Origin: Saccharopolyspora gloriosae
GTDB lineage: Bacteria > Actinomycetota > Actinomycetes > Mycobacteriales > Pseudonocardiaceae
Assembly: GCF_022828475.1 (NCBI RefSeq)
Contig: NZ_CP059557.1
Coordinates: forward strand, 310,001 to 374,000
Reading direction: 5' to 3'
Length of the DNA: 64,000 nucleotides
Shown here: piece by piece, positions 19,380 through 29,400 of the stretch
Layout: each line of letters opens with the position of its first letter
How positions within the stretch are numbered: position 1 is the first letter of the stretch
The notes under the pieces: model-generated
What the model saw: the letters and a program-made list of their open reading frames with translations, nothing else
Database searches by the model: none
Told to the model about the DNA's origin: nothing
Made by a program: the position numbers and the translations under genes

Positions 19380-20918
19380 ATGCGATCAGTTCGGCCGTTG
19401 CGCCGTTTCACCGCTGTGACGACGGTGTCGCTGGCCGTCGCCGGGCTTGGGTTGCCCGCCGCGTTCGCGCAGCCCACGCCGGAGCCGATCCCCGTGGATC
19501 CGGAGCAGCCTCCCGGGTTGGTGGTGCCGCCGCAGCCGGGGCCGATCGCCGCCGAGGTGGGAACCGGGATCGGGATGGTGCGAGTGCTGCCGGGAACGGT
19601 GCCGGGGGAGAGCATCTTCGACGACCCGGCCTACGAGGACGCGTTGCGCAAGCAGTCGCTGATCGAGCTCGGCCTGGGGCTGGCGAAGTCGAAGGCCGAT
19701 TCCGAGTCGTACCTGGCGCACGAGCACGCGGTCGCGGAGGCGGCGCCGTTCGGTGCCGCCATCGGCGGGTATTCGCCGCAGCCGCCGGGGTTGCCGGCCA
19801 TTCAGACGGCGGTGCCGGATCATCCGGAGCCGACGGTGACGGGGGTGCGGCCGCCCGCTTCGCCCGCTGACGCGCTGCTGAAACTCGGTTTGCTGGAAGG
19901 CAGCGCGCATGCGCGCTGGGACGAGCGGCTCGGGCCGTGCGTGTCGCCGATCTCGGAGGCGAGCAGTTCGCTGGGGAGCCTGTCCGCGGTGAACGTGCTG
20001 CCCGCGTTGCCGGACACGCCGGAGCAGTTCGCCGAGTTGCCGCCCGCGGAGCAGGCGGCGGGGCTCGATCAAGGCGGCGCGGAGGACGCGCAGAGCAAGC
20101 TCGCCGGTGACCTGCCGGGGTCGCTCGCCCGGCTGGGCGGGCTGCTTTCGGGTGGTGCGCCGACGGAATCGGGCGCGGGATCGTTGCTGCACGTGCCGGA
20201 TGCGGTGCGCGCGCAGTCGCGCATCGAGCTGGTCGACGTGCCCGGGTCCGCGGGCAAGGCGGTGCGGGCCACGTCGGCGATGCAGCTGGCGAGCGTGCGG
20301 CTGCTGTCCGGCACTCCGCAGGAACTGCGGGTGGATGTGGTGAGCGAACCCAAGTTGACGGTCACCGCGACCGGCGACCCTGAAACGTCCACTGTGGACT
20401 ACGAGGCTCCGGTGTTGCGGGTGAGTCAGGGCGGCCGGGAGCTCGTGGTGATCGACGCGGCGAATCCGACGGCGGACCTGCCGATCGGCTTGCCGGGAGC
20501 GCCCGGGGAGCTGCCGATCGTGGGTCCCGCGCTGAACGACCGCGTGCTCGACATCGGCGTGCTGCGGCTGAGCATCGGCGAACTCACCCAGGAGGCGCAG
20601 GGCGCCGAACTGCGGGCGGGTGCACGGCTTTTCGACCTGAAGCTGCTGCCCGGTACCGCGCTCGGCATGCCGGACGCGGCGCTCGCCCACGTGACCTTCG
20701 GCGAGCAGACGGCTCGGGCGGGGGCGCCGGAAGGCGGCGTCGTGTGCGACGCGCCCGCGGAGCCCGCGCCGGTGCCGGCATCCGCGCAGGGTGCGGCCGC
20801 CCCGCCGCTGGCGAAGACCAGCGGGGCGTACTACACGATTCCGCTGTTCTGGACGGGAACGGGCTTGTTGCTGCTCGGCGCCGTGCTCGTCGCGGCGGCT
20901 CCGCGCCGCAGGCACTGA
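19380..20918 (+). CDS. Large exported protein with a C-terminal wall-sorting-like signal
   Basis: ATG 19380 follows GGAGGG by seven bases and gives 512 residues. An N-terminal signal peptide (M-R-S-V-R-P-L-R-R, then a hydrophobic core, cleavage after LPAAFA) is followed by a Pro/Glu-rich region and a long beta-rich ectodomain (SAMQLASVRLLSG, ELRVDVVSEPKLTVTATG, APVLRVSQGGRELVVIDA). The C-terminus is LAKTSG, then a hydrophobic helix (IPLFWTGTGLLLLGAVLVAA) and RRRH. This is the layout of a sortase signal, with LAKTSG resembling the LAxTG motif of class E sortases but with an extra Ser. No sortase gene is nearby. Function unknown. Confidence 0.78.
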   Translation: MRSVRPLRRFTAVTTVSLAVAGLGLPAAFAQPTPEPIPVDPEQPPGLVVPPQPGPIAAEVGTGIGMVRVLPGTVPGESIFDDPAYEDALRKQSLIELGLGLAKSKADSESYLAHEHAVAEAAPFGAAIGGYSPQPPGLPAIQTAVPDHPEPTVTGVRPPASPADALLKLGLLEGSAHARWDERLGPCVSPISEASSSLGSLSAVNVLPALPDTPEQFAELPPAEQAAGLDQGGAEDAQSKLAGDLPGSLARLGGLLSGGAPTESGAGSLLHVPDAVRAQSRIELVDVPGSAGKAVRATSAMQLASVRLLSGTPQELRVDVVSEPKLTVTATGDPETSTVDYEAPVLRVSQGGRELVVIDAANPTADLPIGLPGAPGELPIVGPALNDRVLDIGVLRLSIGELTQEAQGAELRAGARLFDLKLLPGTALGMPDAALAHVTFGEQTARAGAPEGGVVCDAPAEPAPVPASAQGAAAPPLAKTSGAYYTIPLFWTGTGLLLLGAVLVAAAPRRRH

Positions 20919-20929
20919 GCCGCCCCGCG

Positions 20930-20958
20930 CCGTCCCCCTGCCCCGAATTGGGGGACGG
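20930..20958 (+). terminator. Terminator after the wall-anchored protein gene
   Basis: A perfect nine-base-pair stem (CCGTCCCCC with GGGGGACGG, 11-base loop) starts 12 bases after the stop codon. Confidence 0.7.
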
Positions 20959-20988
20959 CCCACCCGATCCGGCAGGGCGGAGGGTGGA

Positions 20989-21035
20989 GTGAACGGACCG
21001 TTCGTCCAATCCGCTTGGACGAACGGTCCGTTCAC
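20989..21035. repeat. GTGAA-type intergenic hairpin, copy 1
   Basis: A perfect 21-base inverted repeat around the five-base loop TCCGC. It starts GTGAACGGACCG and ends CGGTCCGTTCAC. It lies between convergent genes but follows a separate terminator, so it is not needed to end the first gene. It belongs to a family seen at least nine times in the window. Confidence 0.85.
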
Positions 21036-21082
21036 TCGGCTCGGTGCGGTGCGGCTTCGCGGATCGTCGACTTCGGTCAGGG

Positions 21083-21129
21083 GTGAACGGTCCGTTTGCC
21101 CAATGCGCTTGGACGAATGGTCCGTTCAC
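21083..21129. repeat. GTGAA-type intergenic hairpin, copy 2
   Basis: Same layout and length as the copy 48 bases earlier (starts GTGAACGGTCCG, ends TGGTCCGTTCAC, with the shared loop-side sequence CGCTTGGACGAA) but with several stem changes, so the inverted repeat is imperfect. Confidence 0.78.
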
Positions 21130-21176
21130 TCTGATCAGTGCGGCTGCGCACTCCGATCGGTCGGCGGGCGTGCGGA

Positions 21177-22874
21177 TCAGCCGAGCATCCAGCTCAGCAC
21201 CGGGGTGGATTGCAGGTAGACCAGCGTGCACATGATCAGCAGGCTCCAGCCGAAGACTCGGCGGAACAGCTCGCCTTCGCGCCCGACCAGTCCGACCGCG
21301 GCGGTGCCGATCGCCAGGTTCTGCGGCGAGATCATCTTCGCCATCACGCCGCCGGAGGAGTTCGCCGCGCCCAGCAGCACCGGGTCCGCGCCGATCTGCT
21401 CGGCCGCGGTGGTCTGCAGGCCGCCGAACAGGGCGTTCGCGCCCGCGTCGGTGCCGGTGATGGTCACGCCGAACCAGCCGACGACGGGGGAGAGGAAGGC
21501 GAAGAACGCCCCGGTGCCCGCGAGCCAGACGCCGAGCGTGTGGATCTGCCCGGACAGGTTCATCACGTAGGACAGCGCGAACACGGCGAGGATCGCGAGG
21601 ATGGCCCAGCCGAACTGTCGCAGCGTCCGGCCGTAGACGAGCAGCGCGTCTTTCGGCCGCACCCGCAGGAACGGCAGGGCCAGCAGGCCCGACAGCAACA
21701 GCAGGGTTCCGGTGGCGGAGCCGATGGCGAACTCGTACTCGGTGTCGACGGGGGCGCCCTCGGCGGTCAGCACGGTGAGACCGGGCCAGTCGAAGCTCCA
21801 GGTCAGCGCTTTCAGCGGCGCCATGACGGAGTCGAACTGGGCGAGCGCGAAAACCAGCACGATGATCAGGTAGGGGGCGAAGGCGCGCACGGTCTCGGCG
21901 CGGGAACCCGTTGCGGTCAGGGAGTTTCCCCCGCCGGGATCGGAGGTCGTCGGGGCCGTCGCGACGGTGCCTCCGGCTTCCCGCGACCGCGCGGGTTCCG
22001 CCGCCGGAGTTCTCGCGGCGTCCCCGTCGTCGGGCAGCAGCGCGGCCGTGACCGGCTCGCCGGGCTGCCACACCCGCAGCAACAGCAGGATCGCACCGGC
22101 GGACACGACCGCCGCCACGATGTCCGCGAGCTGGTATGACAGGTAGTTCGAGGTGAGGAACTGCGCCACGGCGAAGGAGAGCCCGCCGACGAGCGCGGCC
22201 GGCCAGGCCTGCCGGATCCCGCGGCGTCCGTCGGCGACGATCAGCAGCACGAACGGGACGGCCACGGCGAGTACCGAGACCTGTCGTCCGGCGATCGCGC
22301 CGAATTCCGCGGCGGGCAGACCGGTGACCTCGCCGAGCACGGTGATCGGGTTGCCCATGCCGCCGAACGCGACGGGCGCGGTGTCGGCGACCAGCGCCAA
22401 CGCGGCGGCTCTGAGCGGGGAGACGCCGAGGGCGATGAGCATGACCGAGCAGATCGCCACCGGCCCGCCGCCGCCCGCGAGCGCTTCGAGCAGCGCGCCG
22501 AAGCAGAAGGCGATGACGATGGCCTGCACCCGGATGTCCTCGCCGAGCGTGCCGAACGCGCGTCGCAGCACCGCGAAATGTCCACTGTGCACGGTCAGGT
22601 TGTAGATCCAGATGGCGTTGAAGGTGAGCCAGAGGATGAGCAGCAGGCTCTGCGCCATGCCGAACAGTCCCGCGTCGAGCGCGAGCAGCGGCGGCATGCC
22701 GTAACCGGCGACGGCGACGAGCAGGGCGACGCCGAGGGTCGCCAGCCCGGCCCAGTGCGCTTTCCAGCGCAGTCCGCCGAGCAGGAACAGCAGCGTGACC
22801 AGGGGCAGCAGCGCGAGCAGCGCGGACAGCAGCAGTGAGCCGGTGGGATCGGGGCTCTGGTGGTAGGGCGGCAC
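21177..22874 (-). CDS. Lactate-permease-family (LctP) transporter
   Basis: Membrane carrier of the LctP family (proton symport of lactate, glycolate or related acids). I chose GTG 22874 because GGAGG lies five bases upstream; the frame extends to 22934 without a ribosome-binding site. About 565 residues and 12-14 hydrophobic segments are visible. Family marks are EALAGGGGPVAICSVML (usually E-G-x-A-G-F-G-x-P-V-A-I; the Phe is replaced here) and TGTDAGANALFGGLQ, then SSGGVMAKMISPQNLAIG near the C-terminus. A Ser/Thr/Gly-rich insertion of about 50 residues sits in a loop near residue 330. It is divergent from kduI, so its substrate may be a uronate-derived acid rather than lactate. Confidence 0.88.
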   Translation of the reverse strand: MPPYHQSPDPTGSLLLSALLALLPLVTLLFLLGGLRWKAHWAGLATLGVALLVAVAGYGMPPLLALDAGLFGMAQSLLLILWLTFNAIWIYNLTVHSGHFAVLRRAFGTLGEDIRVQAIVIAFCFGALLEALAGGGGPVAICSVMLIALGVSPLRAAALALVADTAPVAFGGMGNPITVLGEVTGLPAAEFGAIAGRQVSVLAVAVPFVLLIVADGRRGIRQAWPAALVGGLSFAVAQFLTSNYLSYQLADIVAAVVSAGAILLLLRVWQPGEPVTAALLPDDGDAARTPAAEPARSREAGGTVATAPTTSDPGGGNSLTATGSRAETVRAFAPYLIIVLVFALAQFDSVMAPLKALTWSFDWPGLTVLTAEGAPVDTEYEFAIGSATGTLLLLSGLLALPFLRVRPKDALLVYGRTLRQFGWAILAILAVFALSYVMNLSGQIHTLGVWLAGTGAFFAFLSPVVGWFGVTITGTDAGANALFGGLQTTAAEQIGADPVLLGAANSSGGVMAKMISPQNLAIGTAAVGLVGREGELFRRVFGWSLLIMCTLVYLQSTPVLSWMLG

Positions 22875-23043
22875 GGTGACCTCCACAGACCCGCCGAACG
22901 GCGGGTTGTTCCGAAAAGCAGAACGGGGTTCCATATTCGGTGACGGTCATGGTGACCCCGATCACCACCGGCTGGCTATCGGCCGCCTGGCCCAATTGGC
23001 GGCGAACGCCCGGCCCGCCCGGTCCTGAACGAGGAGGCTCCGC
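22875..23043. promoter_or_regulatory. Divergent control region of the uronate genes
   Basis: The 169 bases between the permease and kduI contain several dyads: CCCGCCG-AA-CGGCGGG at about 22889-22904, the 13-base palindrome GGTCATGGTGACC at 22945-22957 and CCAATTGG near 22992. One of these is the likely operator for the IclR-type regulator encoded at the end of the kdu operon. GAGGAGG precedes kduI. Which dyad is bound is not known. Confidence 0.45.
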
Positions 23044-23864
23044 ATGGAGAATCGGCACGCCACGCACCCGGAACAGGTGCCCGGATTCGACACCGGCGCG
23101 CTGCGCGCCCACTACCTGGTGCCCGATCTGTTCGCGCCCGGTGAGATCCGCACCGTGCACTCGCACCAGGATCGGGTGGTGCTCGGTGGCGCCAGTCCCG
23201 AGCCGGGTCAGGTGCTGGCGCTGCCCGCCGAACCCGCGCTGCGCGCCGAATTCTTCTGCGAGCGCCGCGAACTGGGTGTGATCGCGCTCGGCGGGCCGGG
23301 CACCGTCACCGCCGACGGCGTCGAGCATCGGCTGGAGCACCGCGACTGCGTCTACATTGGACTCGGAACCCGCGAGGTGGCGTTCCAGGGCGACGGAACC
23401 CGGTTCTACCTGGTCTCCGCCCCGCGCACGCCGCGCATCCGACGCGCGTCGCGCGGCATGCCGACACCGAGCCCGCGCGGCTCGGCGCGCAGGCCACGGC
23501 GAACGTGCGGGAACTGCGCAAGTACGTGCACCCGGCGGGAATCACCTCGGATCAGCTGGTCATGGGCGTCACCGAACTCGCCGAGGGCAGCGTCTGGAAC
23601 ACCATGCCCGCGCACACCCATGACCGGCGCACCGAGTGCTACCTGTACTTCGACCTGCCCGCCGAACATCGCGTCCTGCACCTGCTGGGCGAGCCGGGCG
23701 AGACCCGGCACCTGGTGGTGAGCGACGAACAGGCGGTGATCTCCCCGAGCTGGTCCGTCCACAGTGGAGCGGGAACGCATCGGTACGGTTTCGTATGGGC
23801 GATGGCGGGCGAAAACCAGTCCTTCGACGACATGGACCACGTCGCCGTCGCGGACCTGCGGTAG
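23044..23864 (+). CDS. kduI: 5-keto-4-deoxyuronate isomerase, with an internal frameshift
   Basis: Interconverts 5-keto-4-deoxyuronate and 3-deoxy-D-glycero-2,5-hexodiulosonate in pectin or uronate breakdown. The first frame (ATG 23044, GAGGAGG upstream) gives the N-terminal cupin half, with RFYLVSAP near its end. The second frame carries VRELRKYVHPAGITSDQL and the metal site MPAHTHDRRTE, plus a later His in HSGAGTHRYGF. Together they make a normal-length KduI of about 273 residues. The break is near 23421-23427, where the expected P-A-H-A-A-H-P reading needs one more G. KduD and the regulator downstream are intact, which argues for a sequencing slip or a very recent mutation. Confidence 0.87.
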
Positions 23865-23874
23865 AGGAGTGGGC

Positions 23875-24633
23875 GTGAGCGCTGAACTGTTCTCGTTGCG
23901 CGGCCGGACCGCGCTGGTCACGGGTGCGCGCACCGGCATCGGCCGGGGCGTGGCGCTCGGGCTGGCCGAAGCCGGAGCGGATCTGGTGCTGCTGGGGCGA
24001 ACCGGCGATCTCGGCGAGGTCACCGAGCGGGTGCGGGCGCACGGGGCGGCCGCCGAGGCCATCGGCGTTGATCTCAGCGACCCGGCGGCCGCCGAGGAGC
24101 GGCTGCGCGCCGTGTTCGCCGAGCGGCGGATCGACGTGCTGGTCAACAACGCCGGGATCATCCACCGGGAGCCCGCCGCCGAAGTGTCCTATGCGGACTG
24201 GCGACGGGTGCTGGACGTGGACCTGGACGCGGTGTTCCTGCTCAGCAGACTGGCCGGCGAGCGGATGCTGGAACGCGGCCACGGCAAGATCATCAACATC
24301 GCCTCGCTGCTGTCGTTCCAGGGAGGTGTGCGAGTGCCCGCCTACGCCGCCGCCAAACACGCCGTCACCGGACTCACCAAGGCCCTCGCCAACGAGTGGG
24401 CGCCGCACGGAGTGCAGGTCAACGCCATCGCGCCCGGCTACATCCGGACCGACCAGACCGCCGTGCTGCAGGCCGACGAGGAACGCGAGGCCGAGCTCCG
24501 CGGGCGCATCCCGGCAGGGCGTTGGGGAGACCCGGCGGACCTGGCCGGGGCCGCGGTGTTCCTCGCGTCGAACGCGTCGAACTACGTCAACGGGCACGTC
24601 CTCGTCGTCGATGGTGGTTGGATGGCCCGGTGA
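23875..24633 (+). CDS. kduD: 2-dehydro-3-deoxy-D-gluconate 5-dehydrogenase
   Basis: Short-chain dehydrogenase that reduces the KduI product to 2-keto-3-deoxygluconate. GTG 23875 has GAGGAG upstream and lies about 10 bases after the kduI stop. The 252 residues carry the cofactor motif TGARTGIGRG near residue 15, NNAG in VLVNNAGII, the catalytic Ser region IINIASLLSF, and Tyr-x3-Lys in YAAAKHAVTG. The C-terminal NYVNGHVLVVDGGW is typical of the family. The order kduI-kduD with 4-base overlap into the regulator makes one operon. Confidence 0.88.
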   Translation: MSAELFSLRGRTALVTGARTGIGRGVALGLAEAGADLVLLGRTGDLGEVTERVRAHGAAAEAIGVDLSDPAAAEERLRAVFAERRIDVLVNNAGIIHREPAAEVSYADWRRVLDVDLDAVFLLSRLAGERMLERGHGKIINIASLLSFQGGVRVPAYAAAKHAVTGLTKALANEWAPHGVQVNAIAPGYIRTDQTAVLQADEEREAELRGRIPAGRWGDPADLAGAAVFLASNASNYVNGHVLVVDGGWMAR

Positions 24634-25388
24634 CCAGCACCTCCGAAGGGCCGGGCGCGGTCCGCAAGGCGTTGCGCGTGCTGGAGGCGCTCGCCGACCA
24701 CGGCCGCGTCACCGAACTCGCCGCCGCCACCGGCCTGCCCAAGTCGACCGTGCACCGGCTGCTGCAAGTGCTGGTGGAGACCGGTTTCGCGCACAGCGAC
24801 GACACCGGGTACCGCACCGGTGACCGGGTGCTCGCACTGGCGGGCAAAGTGCTCTACCGCTTCGACCCGGCCGCTCAAGCCGACCCGGCACTGGTGCGGC
24901 TGCGCGACGACACCGGCTGCACCGTGCACTTCGCGATGCGCTTCGGCGGGGAGCTGCTGTACGTGCACAAGGTCGAACCGGACAAGCCGTACCGGATGGG
25001 GTCGCGGATCGGCATGCACCTGCCGTGGCACACCAGCGCCATCGGCAAGGCGGTGCTCGCCGAACTGCCCGCGGACGCCGTCCGGGAACTGATCGGCGCC
25101 GGTGAGCTGCCCGCGCGCACCGCGAACTCGCTCACCACGCAGCGGGAACTGCACGCGCAGCTGGAGGAGGTGCGGGCCGTCGGGTACGCGCTCGACGACG
25201 GGGAGAACGAGCTCGGTGTGCGCTGCACCGGCGCCGGTGTGCGGGACCACTCGGGTGCCCTCATCGGCGGGGTCAGCGTCTCCACGCTCGCGCTGGAGCA
25301 CGACATGGCCCGGTTGCGGGAGTTCGGAACCCGGGTGCAGGCCGCCGCCGCGGAGGTATCGACCGCTCTGGGGCATCAGAGCCGCTGA
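24630..25388 (+). CDS. IclR-family transcriptional regulator (KdgR-like by context)
   Basis: Predicted DNA-binding regulator of the uronate genes. GTG 24630 overlaps the kduD stop (GTGA). The 252 residues hold an N-terminal winged helix (AVRKALRVLEALADHGR, then LAAATGLPKSTVHRLLQVL near residues 25-45) and the IclR effector domain (MGSRIGMHLPWHTSAIGKAV, AVGYALDDGENELGVRC). Members of this family regulating uronate use normally sense 2-keto-3-deoxygluconate. It is co-transcribed with the pathway, so autoregulation is likely. Confidence 0.88.
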   Translation: MTSTSEGPGAVRKALRVLEALADHGRVTELAAATGLPKSTVHRLLQVLVETGFAHSDDTGYRTGDRVLALAGKVLYRFDPAAQADPALVRLRDDTGCTVHFAMRFGGELLYVHKVEPDKPYRMGSRIGMHLPWHTSAIGKAVLAELPADAVRELIGAGELPARTANSLTTQRELHAQLEEVRAVGYALDDGENELGVRCTGAGVRDHSGALIGGVSVSTLALEHDMARLREFGTRVQAAAAEVSTALGHQSR

Positions 25389-25400
25389 TCCGAGCACGAC

Positions 25401-25431
25401 GAAGGCCCTCCCCGCTCCGGGAAGGGCCTTC
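25401..25431 (+). terminator. Terminator after the kdu operon
   Basis: A strong hairpin (GAAGGCCCT...AGGGCCTTC, with C/G-rich extension) begins 13 bases after the regulator's stop codon. Confidence 0.75.
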
Positions 25432-25465
25432 GGTGTGCACCTTGCAGATTGGTCTTTTACTCGTT

Positions 25466-25625
25466 GTCTTGTCAGCGGCGAAGCCGATGAGCAGTGACCA
25501 GCCCGAGCAAAAAGACCACCGGCGGGTTCTCAGCGGCCTCTCGCGGGGACGGCGATTTCGCCGCGTATGAGACATACGTCAGAAATCGATCCCGCAGCGA
25601 GAAGGTCGCTGAGGTTCCGCTACCC
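25466..25625 (+). repeat. Long stem-loop intergenic element, copy A
   Basis: One of three related elements. It opens GTCTTGTCAGCGGCGAAGCC, runs through GACCACCGGCGGGTTCTCAG, and closes GATCCCGCAGCGAGA...CTGAGGTTCCGCTACCC. The flanks are nearly identical to the copies at 41474 and 45378, while the middle differs. In this copy the stem CTCAGCGG...CGCTGAG is imperfect. It lies between the convergent iclR and ppa genes. Confidence 0.85.
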
Positions 25626-25661
25626 GGACACCTGCGCAGGCCGTTCGGAGAAGAGAACGAC

Positions 25662-26150
25662 TCAGTGGCCCTGTTCCTTCGCGCGCTCGTAGGAGCGCTT
25701 GATCTCTGCTTCTGCCTCGGTGCGGCCGACCCAGGTGGCGCCTTCGACGCTCTTGCCGGGCTCCAGGTCCTTGTACACCTCGAAGAAGTGCTGGATCTCC
25801 AGGCGGTAGAACTCCGCCAGGTGGTGGATGTCGCGCAGGTGCTCCTGGCGCGGGTCGTCCGAAGGAACGCAGATGACCTTGTCGTCCCCGCCCTTCTCGT
25901 CCCGCATCCGGAACATGCCGACCGCGCGCGCGGTGATCAGGCATCCGGGGAAGGTGGGTTCCTGCACCAGCACCAAGGCGTCCAGCGGGTCGCCGTCCTC
26001 GCCGAGGGTGTCCTCGACGAAGCCGTAGTCGGCGGGGTACTGGGTGGCGGTGAACAACGTCCGGTCCAGCCGGATCCGGCCGGATTTGTGGTCCACCTCG
26101 TACTTGTTCCGGTTCCCCTTGGGGATCTCGATGGTGACGTCGAAGTCCAC
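25662..26150 (-). CDS. ppa: Inorganic pyrophosphatase
   Basis: Family I soluble pyrophosphatase, hydrolysing cytoplasmic pyrophosphate. GTG 26150 ([10 protein letters not shown]) has GAGGAA upstream and gives 162 residues, the normal actinobacterial length; the open frame to 26285 is not needed. The active-site signature is [11 protein letters not shown], with the usual YEVDHKSG and [10 protein letters not shown] before it and the KRSYERAKE ending. The gene is divergent from the giant carboxypeptidase gene, an order kept in mycobacteria (ppa beside a dacB-like gene). Confidence 0.95.
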   Translation of the reverse strand: MDFDVTIEIPKGNRNKYEVDHKSGRIRLDRTLFTATQYPADYGFVEDTLGEDGDPLDALVLVQEPTFPGCLITARAVGMFRMRDEKGGDDKVICVPSDDPRQEHLRDIHHLAEFYRLEIQHFFEVYKDLEPGKSVEGATWVGRTEAEAEIKRSYERAKEQGH

Positions 26151-26447
26151 GCGGTTCCTCACTCGTTCTCGCCAGCTTGCTCGTCGAGCCTGTGCCCGAC
26201 CGCCCGGCCGCCGTTGCCAGGCCGGTCCCGCATCCCGGTCCCGTACATCGTCAGTGTCCTGAACTGCGATGATTTCCTCAGTCACCGCACGGCGTCACCC
26301 GAGGTCGAGCCGCAGGCTCACACGTCGGAGTGGCCGCCCGTGATGCGGCACGACCACGTCTAGTGTGGACCACGGCCGCGCGCCGAGCCCCACCGCAGTG
26401 CGGCAGCTCGCATCTGGCAATCTTGCGAACCGTCGAGGAGGAAGCCC

Positions 26448-29400
26448 GTGCCCGAACCCCACAGCCTCAGGGGTGAGGTGTCCGAGCCCGACGCCACCGA
26501 GCAGTCCGCCAGTGCGACGGCCGCTTCAACGGCGGGTTCGCAGGGCGATGACCAGGGGCGCGATGCGGACGCCGAGCACCCCGAGCGGGATGGCGCGCGT
26601 GCGGAGGCCCAGCCCTGGCCGACGGAGCTCGAAGCCGCGGAGTCGGCCGGTGACGATCCCGGTTTTCCGGTGGAGGACCAGGAAAAGCCCGCGGCGTCGG
26701 ACTCCGAGAGTGCTGCGGACTCTTCGGCCGGGGAGGAGCGGAACGAGTCGGCCTCTTCCGGCGATGAACAGCCGGTGAACACTGATGCGGGCGAGGTCAC
26801 CTCGGCGGACGGGACCGGTGCAGCGCAGGCCGCGTCCACGAGGGGGTCGCTCACCGGGACGGTCCGGATCGATCAGGACGAGAAGTCCGCGAGCGGTGCG
26901 CCGGATGATTCCGCGGAGCAGGATTCAGGACCGGCCGAGTCCGGGACGACTGGTTCCGGGGTCGATGATTCGAGCGCCGGGGATTCCGCTTCCGGCGAAT
27001 CCGGCGCTGACGATGCGCGGGCCGATGAGCCGACGTCCGATTCCGATGCCGGTGGTTCCGGCGCAGGGGATTCGGGAACCGGCGATTCCGCCGCCGACGA
27101 GACCGGATCTAGCGGTTCCGCGAGCGGCGACGTCCAGGGTTCGGATCAGTCCCGGGCGGACGACGCCTCCACGGGCGACGACGAGCGGACCGGTCAGCGC
27201 GGCTCGGTCACCGGCACCGTGTCCGGGAAGCTGTCCGAACCGGAAGCGGCGGGCGAGCAGTCGACGAGCACGGCCGGGCCGGAGCAGGCGAGCGAAGACA
27301 CGGCGGCGGACGCCGGGCCGAGCGCGGGATCGACGGTCCGCGGCTCCCTTGAGAACACGGCTACCGGAGACGGGGCTACCGGAGACGGGGCTACCGGAGA
27401 CGGGGCGAGCGGGGACGGGGCGAGCGAGGGCACCTCGGGGAGCGCCGGTGCGGCCGCGCCCACGGTTCGGGCGGTGGGTTTCGTCGGATCGGTCGAACCC
27501 GCCGGGCGGGAGGCCGCCGCGCACGACTTCTCCGGTTGGCGAGCCGCGGGGTCCCAGGTCACGGGAATGATCTCGGGTGTGGAGCCTGCGGCCTCGGCGG
27601 TGCCGGACACCGGTGGAAAGGGCACCGGAGCAGCGTCGGAGACCGGCTCGGCCGACTCGGATTCCGCGGACGAATCCGAGGTTTCCGAATCCGGTTCTTC
27701 CACTTCCGAGCAGTCCGGCTCCGAGTCCGCTGGTTCGGAGTCCGCGGCGGCCGAAGAGTCCGAATCCGATTCCGCTGAATCGACGACTGCGGACTCGGTG
27801 ACCGGCCGCGTTGAGACCGTGGGTACGGACTCCGAGACCACGGAGTCGAAGGCCGGGGAGTCGAAGGCCGTCGAGTCGAAGGCCGTCGAGTCGAAGGCCG
27901 TCGAGTCGAAGGCCGGGGACGCCGGGACTTCGGATGCCGGAGTGCCGGATTCGACGTCCTCCGCCGCCGAGCAGGTCGGCTCCGAGCCCGCCGCCTCCGA
28001 GAAGCCCGCCTCCGAGCGGACCGCCGATACCGATACCGAGCAGGCGGGTTCGCCGACGCCGGGTGATCAGCCCGCCGAGGCGGATGCCGAACCGTCGGCG
28101 ACCGAAGCGAGTGGGTCCGGCGCGGACGCGGAGCCCGAAGGCACCGTCGATGGTGCCGCGGCGCCCGACGACGGGGCGCGGGAGAACGCCGCGACCACCA
28201 CCGGCCAGGACGAGTCCGGCCAGGCACACGACGGCGAGAGCCCGATCGAGCAGGGCGACCAGGACGAATCGCCTCGTTCGGGCGCGATCGAGTGGGCCGA
28301 GCAGGGCGACCAGGGCGAATCGCCTCGTCAGGACGCGGCCGACCAGGACGACCAGGACGAGCCGTCTCGTTCGGACGCGATCGAGTGGGCCGAGCAGGGC
28401 GAATCGTCTCGTCAGGGTGCGGTCGAGGAGGGCGACCAGGACGAGTCGTCTCGTTCGGGCGCGATCGAGTGGGCCGAGCAGGGCGAATCGTCTCGTCAGG
28501 GTGCGGCCGAGCAGGGCGACCAGGACGAATCGTCTCGTCAGGACGCGGACGAACAGGGCGACCAGGACGAGTCGTCTCGTCCGGATGCGGCCGAGCAGAG
28601 TGGCTCGGCCACCACGCCCGAGGCGGTCGAGAAGGAGCCGGAACAAGACTCGGCACGGCCTGAAACCTCCGACCGGGCAGGCTCGGTCGGAGCGGGCGCG
28701 TGGCCCGAGACCGCGTCGGCCGCCGAGGACACCGCGGCGGACGAGACCGCCACCCCCGAACCGGTCGAGGACGCCGAGACGACGGGGCCGCAACAACCGG
28801 TCCGGGACGCGGATCCGGCGGAGCCCGCGTCCGGTGTCTCCGCTGAGGCGGACACCTCGGCGGCACCACAGGTCGAACCGGTCGAAGACGTCGAGGTCAC
28901 CGGCCCGCAGCGAGCGGTGTCCGCGGACGCGGCCCCGAGCACCGATGCCGATTCGCGGAGCGAACCGGCGGATGAGTCCGAGAGCGTCGCCGAGCGGTCC
29001 GGGCCTCCCACGGAACGGCTCGACCGCCGAGCGCTCGCGGACTACGCGGCGGCCGCCGACCGCCGCGCGGAGAGCGACCGGCAGGAGACGACACCTACCT
29101 CCGACCGGGACGAGACCGGCGGAGCAGCCGCCGAACGCCCCACCGCCGAAACCGGCGGCCCGGCCACCGCCGCAACAGCCCCTGACGCGGCGACCGCCGA
29201 TGCGGTGAGCACCGACGAGTCGCCCGCCGACGAGGCGACCGCCGATGCGGTGGACACGGGGGATACCGAAACCACGAGCGGCGCGTCCGCCGATGTTCGG
29301 ACGGCTCGGGACTCGACCGCCGAGGCGGACCGGGACGCGACCGCCGATGTCGACGGCGGCCGGGACACGGTTGCCGATACCGGGACCAGCCGGGACGCCG

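Noticed and set aside
23505-23864. A separate small cupin gene
   Set aside because: Its sequence is the C-terminal half of KduI and it has no ribosome-binding site of its own; a frameshift explains it better.
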